DNA of 64,000 nucleotides from Spongilla lacustris (lineage: Eukaryota; Porifera; Demospongiae; Spongillida; Spongillidae), in assembly GCA_949361645.1 (NCBI GenBank), contig OX442419.1:11019609-11083608 (forward strand), in the 5' to 3' direction. Under the pieces are notes generated by a model that ran no database searches, was not told where the DNA came from, and was given only the letters and a program-made list of their open reading frames with translations. Position numbers and translations under genes: made by a program. Position 1 is the first letter of the stretch; each line of letters opens with the position of its first letter. Below are positions 58,310 to 64,000 of this stretch, piece by piece.

Positions 58310-59511
58310 GGGGCGTATCCAGGATTTCAGAGGGGGAGGGGTTCCAACTTTGTACATTAATTTTTTAGGGTTAGGGTTAGGGTTAGGGTTTAGGAACCCT
58401 TCAGACTCGCTTAAATGCATTAAGCTGGATCGCTCAGCGTGGATTTGGACTCTTCCCGGCAAGTTATTTATTGTGCGTACACGCACGGCCTGCCTGCCTG
58501 CCTGCCTGCCACCGCCCCCCACGTCATAATGACGTCACACAGCCAAAACGTTTCACTGTCCAACACTGGAGAAGAGCCGGTGCTTGTCGTCGGCTCAGGC
58601 GAACTTGGCAGTGAAAGATCTATCGGCCAAGGGGTTTTTTGAGGTCGTGGGACCTCCAGTCTCTAAACGCCGACCACATTCTTGGGCCATGTTGGATCTC
58701 CGCGACTGTATAGCTCCCGCTCGAAAAGAACCCTTCGGGCTACGTGGAACCTACACATGAGCTTGCCCACCCGATTTTGTCGCTCTACCCTACTCGGGCG
58801 CCTTGCAGTGGCGACTGAAAGTGTGTCGTGAATATCATTACCACTAGGATCCCTGCATAATTATTAACGAATTACTCAGCAGCTGGGCTATGGGAAACGT
58901 ATCCTCACGTGCGCCGTATGAAATTATTAATCACTGAGCCCCTGGGCCGGCCGCGCACCTCCGCGTATTATCTAACCTAGTGTCCGTATACATATGTGTA
59001 TCCGCCCCCTTCCTTACGATACACGCAACAGTTGTGTTTATATATATCTAACTTTATGCCTGGGCTATCCGACGCTGTTGCGCTGGCCCTCTCCCCTCCC
59101 GCCGTCTCAAAGTTCACTCGATTATAAACCACTGGCTATGTCGCTCGTACCGTATATCCATTTCAACAAATGTATTCCTTGTACTGTATGCGTGTCGACA
59201 AGCCGTTTTAAAACCGCACGAGCCGTGACCGGTGGCATACTCCTGCACACAATTCCTTGCTGCCCCCTCCCCCCCCCCCTGCTTAGATAGACGTTCCGTA
59301 AATTGCAGCAGCTAAGTTAGGCTGCCGTATATCCTTTTCAACACATCATTATATTTTATTCATACCGAAATTTTAAAATATATCAATGGAACCAATGCAA
59401 TTCTTAGCGTCGCGCGTTGAACGCTTCCAGCATCATTATACAAACGATTCTTTCTTTTTTTGCATTCTTCTGCACTGCGTTTACAGTACATACTGGTCAC
59501 TATAATACTGC
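58310..59511. other. Left border region of the GC-rich segment: element end, telomere-like repeat, coding-like fragment
   Basis: CAGGGGCGTATCCAGGATTT at 58,310 resembles the element end at 48,406. Four perfect TTAGGG units follow (58,365-58,388) and a (CCTG)n run at 58,489-58,508. At about 58,620-58,757 a frame reads FFEVVGPPVSKRRPHSWAML and DLRDCIAPARKEPFGLRG before a stop; the family is unknown and it may be a remnant. GC content rises from here to the window end. Confidence 0.45.
58365..58394 (+). repeat. Interstitial telomere-like (TTAGGG)n
   Basis: Four perfect TTAGGG units plus one degenerate unit. TTAGGG is the metazoan telomere repeat. The run is short and could be chance or an element tail. 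Confidence 0.8.
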
Positions 59512-61459
59512 ATGGAAAGCGGTTCAGAACGAAGCGACGCCGGCGAGCTTGCACCTCCGGCAGCAGATCCTGTCCGTAAACGACCCCGCCGTGAAGCGCT
59601 TCAGCTACGTCTGGCTGACTTTCCTGCAACGCAGCGTCAAATGACACTGCTAAAGGCATTCCTGCAAGAACCTTTGTCGGAGACGCGTCGAACCGAACCG
59701 CTTAGCAATATAACCGTTCAGGCAACTCAACGACGCCTTTTGAGTAAGTCAGTCGATATATTTATTGCATGTTGCAGTGATGATATCTCTACATGCACCC
59801 GCCCAATGCAGCTTTCTTGGGATACGTGCACAGCCGACACCCTAGTACTGAACCCGACATGACTCAAGTCACAAATGTTGAACTGTTGAGACTATTTTTA
59901 AAATTCATGGAGGCATGTTCTATACACTTCGTATACGCAACGTGCATTATACTCTTTATATAGGACGAGAGAAGGTCAGCTCCAGGGACGCTGTCCACCT
60001 ACTGCCAATCTTTTCTGCACGCCATAAACTTCATGGCGACCAGCAGCGACTGTGCCGCTACATGTAATATCGTCAGAAACTGGTTAACCTCATACCAGAA
60101 AGCTGCTCACCGGGCTAGAGACGTTTCCTGGCAAAGGCTGAAAGCCAAAGGTGAAGTATATAATGTATAATATCATTATAAATTTAAATTCATATTATAA
60201 TAATAATGATATTATAATTATATATATACATACATGCACGTTTCAATTTCCATAATTTGTTTTTAATGTTCGTATATATATATATATACAGGGAAGTGGC
60301 TCATGTGGTCCGAAGTTCTGGACGTTTTAAAACTACAGAGAGAGCTCTACGAATCCGCCGCTTCCACTTTCAGCAGGGGGTGGGAGTCTCAAAAATTCAC
60401 TGTCCTGTTGTTGTACTGTGCTATCCCACCGGCGAGGGGTCGCGAATATCGACAACTCAGGTACACTTTTACCGACGAGGACCTGCAACTCTGGGCACCT
60501 CCTGATACGGCACAGTCAAATTGGCTTCTTTTAAGAAACGACCATTCGCGTGCGTTGCTGTATATTGGATCGCATAAAACATTCAGGCATACTGGACTGC
60601 AGAGGATTGAACTGTGCACAGAAGGCTCGACGAAGCTGTTGCTAGAGCAGTTGATTGCCTTTGTCTGCCGAGACAGGCCGGTACTCCTCCAAGGGCGTAC
60701 GCACGACTATCTCTTCGTGGTAAGATTATTAAAATTGATAAACAATTGCCACTGTTAATATACAATATTTCTCTCTCACAGAACCAGGAAGGTCATCAGT
60801 ACGATACTTCCGATAGCTGGACCAAATACTTGCAAGCTATCTTCAGGCAGCACAAAGACGTCTCCATTTCCACCAACGCCATGAGAGCGTCATACGTGAC
60901 ACACCTCTTGAGCGGGGAAGCTCCTCTGTCGGACCACATTTTGACTCAGGCTGCGAGGGCCATGCGCCATTCCAGGAAAGAACAGGCACGGACGTACGAC
61001 TGCAGAACTTCTTCAGATAAAGTTGCCCACGCCGTACAACTCTCTTCCAAAGAGGCTGCATCTGCATTAGGCGATCGAGTCTCCGATGTGGAACCATCGA
61101 CGTCCGGCGGGAACTCGAAAAAGAAGAAGCTCCTCCCTTGTGTGGGCGATATTGTCGCCCTTGTCGAAGAGAGATCCACCAGAGATGAGCCCGTCGTAAT
61201 GTTGGGCAAAGTTTTACGCCTGTACCAGGATAGCCAGGAGGTATTACTAGCCCATCTTCGTCTCGTGGAAAAGAGTAGGAAGTCGAGCCCCACCTACAAA
61301 TTAACCATTGGAAAAGACGCTTGGGTCGAATCCTACGATTCGCTGGTCTTCCCCGTGGACGTCGCCTACGACTCCGCGAGAGGCGTTTACTCTCTGCAGA
61401 CGCCATCGACAGAGATTCACGACCACGTCCACAACGGACAGGATTCGGATTCGGACTGA
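59512..61459 (+). CDS. Tyrosine recombinase, five exons, 541 aa
   Basis: Exons 59,512-59,743, 59,812-59,912, 59,964-60,150, 60,292-60,719 and 60,782-61,459 (TGA) give 1,626 nt with matching phases. The intron at 59,913 would be a GC-AG intron; the others are GT-AG and 61-141 bp. N-terminal half: core-binding helices (LTFLGYVHSRHPS, ELLRLFLKFM, APGTLSTYCQSFLHAINF). Catalytic half: Arg in PPARGREYRQL (about R222), Lys in GSHKTFRHTG (K269), NAMRASYVTHLL (N348, R351, with Asn in place of the usual His), MRHSRKEQARTYD (H379, Y388; the 9-residue spacing is that of XerD). The C-terminus (about 430-541) has an SH3/tudor-like segment GDIVALVEE, VMLGKVLRLYQDS and an acidic end. Function: site-specific DNA strand exchange, most likely transposition (Crypton- or captain-like). 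194 bp upstream of the SET gene on the same strand. GC-rich relative to flanks. Confidence 0.8.
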
Positions 61460-61652
61460 TGTTAAAATTCTTCTCATATGTATATATATATTATATACAG
61501 TTTTCCTCTTGTCTTTTTCTGTAAAATGGGGGGGCGGGGGGGGGGGGGGAAGAAAAGGAAATAAAAATAGTTTTAACATGCGCACAATATATATTTAATT
61601 CATGCGCAACTAATTACATTAATCATTCCACGTTGCGACCACAAATTCGATT
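61460..61652 (+). other. Intergenic spacer between recombinase and SET gene
   Basis: 193 bp: TATATATATATTATATA near 61,480, a G-rich run at 61,529-61,550, then an AATAAA-type signal (GGAAATAAAAATAG, 61,557-61,570) that could polyadenylate the recombinase mRNA. The promoter of the next gene must be within this spacer or upstream. Confidence 0.5.
61557..61570 (+). terminator. Candidate polyadenylation signal (AAATAAA)
   Basis: AAATAAAAATAG about 100 bp after the recombinase stop. Position fits a 3' UTR; not proven. Confidence 0.4.
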
Positions 61653-64000
61653 ATGGCTACATCTACAGAAATCCTACAACATCTGCGGGACGATCTCGGC
61701 TTGATCGATGCATCGCGTTTGAGGGTCACGCTGAGGACCATCCTTGACCAGGTGACCCTATGGCTGAGGCAATTGGAGACACCATCACCCGCACCTCGCC
61801 AAGCTCAACCATCTTCAGCTACTCCTCCTGGGAGGAAGAGGCAGCGGTCTCAAGGAGGTAGTAGGAGGGAGGCCCCATCACCATCAAGGGAGCTATCACC
61901 ACCAGCTTCACCCCATCCATCACCCTCGTCACCTGCAACGGCAGAGGCAGCCTCACCACCACCACCACCATCACCCTCGTCACCTGCAACGGCAGAGGCA
62001 GCCTCACCACCACCACCATCACCCTCGTCACCTGCAACGGCAGAGGCAGCCTCACCACCACCATCCCAGTGCAGGGCAAACACCGTAACCTCATATAGAC
62101 CTACAACATCTTCCTGGGCCGGCTCAACCAAGGTGATGCCCCTGGAGCCCTGCATAGCCACCTCGAAGGCGGACATACTGGTGGACAGAGCATGTGAACG
62201 GCACCCAGAATGGATGCATAGGTTTTTCATACATCTGGCCAACAGGCCTAACACGCTGGCACAGGAGGGTGTGGCTGGCATGCTGGAGTGGTCCCTGCCT
62301 TTACCTGAAACAGTGGCTGAGGCACTAGAGCAGGCGACCACACTCCTGACCATTCCAAACGCGGTCAAGGTCATGGCATGGTGGAAGCTGGGCGAGATCC
62401 TCCGGGCTTGTGTTGGCGACGATGAGGTTACACCTGCGAAGCTGGCAAATGCAGCCAACGAGGCCAAGGACGCCATGTATTGCCAGTTGGTGGAAGAGTG
62501 TGCTGCAGGTGGCTGCGTGGACTGCCTTGGGTTCTCTGCTAAGACTCGCCCCTACCCATGCAGGTCCACGCAGTTCACCTTCAAGATGCTGCAGCCGCTC
62601 TCCACCAACCTCACCGTGTCCCACCTTGAGGCTTGCAAGAGATTGTCTACCAAGGTCCAGCCTACAAGCCCCCTGCTCACGTCGGGGCTATTCCTGCCAT
62701 CCTCCTTAAAGAGGTTTGCGACCCATTCAATGGACGGGATTGTGAGGTGGAATGCTGTCCTGGGGATTGGTACACCGCCTCCACAGCCCCCTGGACCACC
62801 AACACTTCTCCCGCCCCAGCCCCATGGACCACCCACACCTGTCCCCCCCCCTGGATCGTCAACAGCTGGCCCGCCCCAGCCCCATGGACCACCCACACCT
62901 GTCCCACCCCCTGGATCGTCAACAGCTGGCCCGCCCCAGCCCCATGGACCACCCACACCTGTCCCATCCCCTGGATCGTCAACAGCTGTCCCGCCCCAGC
63001 CCCATGGACCAACGACACCTCTGCCGCCCCCTGGATTGTCAACACCAACGTCTTATCGGCTGAGTGCTGGGTACTCGCCAGTAGTTGCAGTCCAGTACGT
63101 CGACGGCGATGGGGGCGTGCTGATCGCAGAGTATTTTCGGGGCCTTCTGGATGTGGCACTTAAATACAGAGTGCCCTGTCAGAAGATACAGCCCCATGGC
63201 CTGACTCTGGTGGCCTTTCGTGAGCCTGGTCACGATACACCAGAGTTGGGCCATGTGTACCAGCTGGGCACCACAACTGACAGCGCAGGCCCTTCCTCCT
63301 CAGCATGCACCTCCACCACCTGCACCAGTACCACGAAGGTGCCTTTTGGGTACCTGGCACTGGTACATGCCAGGAGGCAGATGGCCGAGTGCGATTCGGT
63401 GGTGGTAGTCCCTCATGGGGCAGATGGAAGCGGGAGACGGCTTGTGGTGGAGGTATTGAGGACCAGCAGGTCCGACACTGTGGACCCCACAGTGCCCACC
63501 GGGGTTGGCAGGATCTTGGCCGGCCTGAGTTATCCGGTTGAAGGCGCTCCACGGCAGTACCACCTCGCCTACCAGCAGGCAGTGACGGCACGTCTTGGTC
63601 TCCATAGGTTTAAAATCCTTGGGGATGAAAGGGTGCTACCGAAGGCTCTTAAAGGCCTTCTTACGGGGAAAGGGGCACCAGCGGTCACACTCGAGAACCG
63701 TAGCCTCAACGAGGTGTGCACCATCGTGCAAGACACGACGTACCTCAACGAGGCAAACATCCTCGTCCTGCCATCCACCATCGAGGGGGCAGGCCTGGCG
63801 CTCTTCCTGAGGCCAACACCAGCAGGCCGGAAAGACTATGCCATCCCAAGAGGACGCCGCCTGTGCCAGTATTCTGACAAGGTTGTGGGGGAGGAGGAGG
63901 AGGTCAGTAACACCGACTACTGCCTTGACAGGGTGGAGGGAGCGAGGAGGATCACATGGAACCCCCTGCATCCAGACGAGGCCAACCTTGGTAGATACAT
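61653..64000 (+). CDS. Large proline-rich protein with SET-like C-terminus (partial, runs off the window)
   Basis: ATG at 61,653 opens 782 codons without a stop to base 64,000. Regions: N-terminal helices (residues 1-45, MATSTEILQHLRDDLGL), a basic patch GRKRQRSQGG, three Ser/Pro repeats PSSPATAEAASPPPP (about 88-138), a helical domain (170-300, DRACERHPEWMHRFF; MAWWKLGEILRACVG), a second Pro-rich linker of five 20-residue units with PHGPPTPVPPPGSSTAG (about 375-465), a mixed alpha/beta domain (470-700), then EGAGLALFLRPTP, YAIPRGRRLCQYSDKVV, NTDYCLD and NLGRYI at the very end. Gly-x-Gly-Leu-x-Leu-Phe, Ile-Pro-x-Gly and N-x-GRYI are the landmarks of a SET lysine methyltransferase fold; the catalytic NHS and Tyr would lie beyond the window. 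Role inferred: protein methylation or a chromatin-related cargo. No intron seen. Not a family I can name. Confidence 0.7.
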   Translation, partial: MATSTEILQHLRDDLGLIDASRLRVTLRTILDQVTLWLRQLETPSPAPRQAQPSSATPPGRKRQRSQGGSRREAPSPSRELSPPASPHPSPSSPATAEAASPPPPPSPSSPATAEAASPPPPSPSSPATAEAASPPPSQCRANTVTSYRPTTSSWAGSTKVMPLEPCIATSKADILVDRACERHPEWMHRFFIHLANRPNTLAQEGVAGMLEWSLPLPETVAEALEQATTLLTIPNAVKVMAWWKLGEILRACVGDDEVTPAKLANAANEAKDAMYCQLVEECAAGGCVDCLGFSAKTRPYPCRSTQFTFKMLQPLSTNLTVSHLEACKRLSTKVQPTSPLLTSGLFLPSSLKRFATHSMDGIVRWNAVLGIGTPPPQPPGPPTLLPPQPHGPPTPVPPPGSSTAGPPQPHGPPTPVPPPGSSTAGPPQPHGPPTPVPSPGSSTAVPPQPHGPTTPLPPPGLSTPTSYRLSAGYSPVVAVQYVDGDGGVLIAEYFRGLLDVALKYRVPCQKIQPHGLTLVAFREPGHDTPELGHVYQLGTTTDSAGPSSSACTSTTCTSTTKVPFGYLALVHARRQMAECDSVVVVPHGADGSGRRLVVEVLRTSRSDTVDPTVPTGVGRILAGLSYPVEGAPRQYHLAYQQAVTARLGLHRFKILGDERVLPKALKGLLTGKGAPAVTLENRSLNEVCTIVQDTTYLNEANILVLPSTIEGAGLALFLRPTPAGRKDYAIPRGRRLCQYSDKVVGEEEEVSNTDYCLDRVEGARRITWNPLHPDEANLGRY
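61915..62065 (+). repeat. In-frame Ser/Pro/Ala minisatellite in the SET gene
   Basis: Three units of 54-57 bp (TCACCCTCGTCACCTGCAAC, then GGCAGAGGCAGCCTCACCAC), with length differences in whole codons only, so frame is preserved. Confidence 0.95.
62765..63050 (+). repeat. In-frame 60-bp minisatellite in the SET gene
   Basis: Five units, the middle three nearly identical (CCCATGGACCACCCACACCT, CTGGATCGTCAACAGCTGG). Exactly 60 bp, so 20 residues each. All size changes keep the reading frame, which supports translation of this frame. Confidence 0.97.

Noticed and set aside
60843..61406. 187-codon Arg-rich minus-strand frame opposite recombinase exon 5
   Set aside because: Shadow of a GC-rich coding exon. 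The plus strand holds the recombinase catalytic motifs.
62552..63163. Alternative frames on both strands over the Pro-rich repeat of the SET gene (for example 176 codons on plus, 160 on minus)
   Set aside because: The frame from 61,653 is the only one open across the entire 2.3 kb and carries the SET pattern. The others are confined to the repeat region.

Overview
The window looks like accessory, repeat-rich nuclear DNA of a marine invertebrate, most likely a demosponge. The evidence is spliceosomal introns with GT..AG borders, non-LTR retrotransposons with a restriction-like endonuclease, hAT-type TTF zinc-finger remnants, dense small foldback elements and an AT-rich background. The species call is inference. 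I recognised no rRNA, tRNA or CRISPR.

Layout. 0-1.2 kb: minus-strand remnant of a reverse-transcriptase (RT) element. 1.2-9.3 kb: mostly non-coding, with CA/TG repeats, a 268-bp foldback carrying C and G runs, a dispersed repeat pair and one weak coding candidate. 9.3-21.9 kb: a duplicated block built from a repeated module that ends in a 5' splice-site-like CAAAG/GTRAGG, plus two arrays of a 22-bp minisatellite; mobile elements are inserted between and within the copies. 21.98-22.74 kb: two exons of a host-like gene separated by an intron that is almost entirely (CCAT)n. 22.7-42.7 kb: a mobile-element graveyard holding a TTF-finger fragment, a TTAA-flanked element, a CAGGGG element, long foldbacks and a near-complete RT element with two homopolymer frameshifts. 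42.70-43.95 kb: exons encoding an HNH nuclease domain, in phase with the two exons at 22 kb, so the whole 22-44 kb stretch may be one gene with a 20-kb intron. 44.3-56.6 kb: a giant imperfect inverted repeat (centre about 50.4 kb) with paired arginine/lysine-rich exons, a hAT-like insertion whose empty site survives in the other arm, and several minisatellites. 56.6-58.3 kb: little of note. 58.3-64 kb: a GC-richer segment with two co-oriented genes, a five-exon tyrosine recombinase (541 aa, catalytic R/K/R/H/Y visible) and a long single-exon gene (at least 782 codons, open at the window edge) with proline-rich repeats and a SET-like C-terminus.

The recombinase plus SET pair is the best candidate for an undescribed system: possibly the left part of a large tyrosine-recombinase mobile element that carries a chromatin-modifier-like cargo gene. 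The HNH gene is the best candidate for a resident host gene. Most other coding signal is decayed mobile-element sequence.
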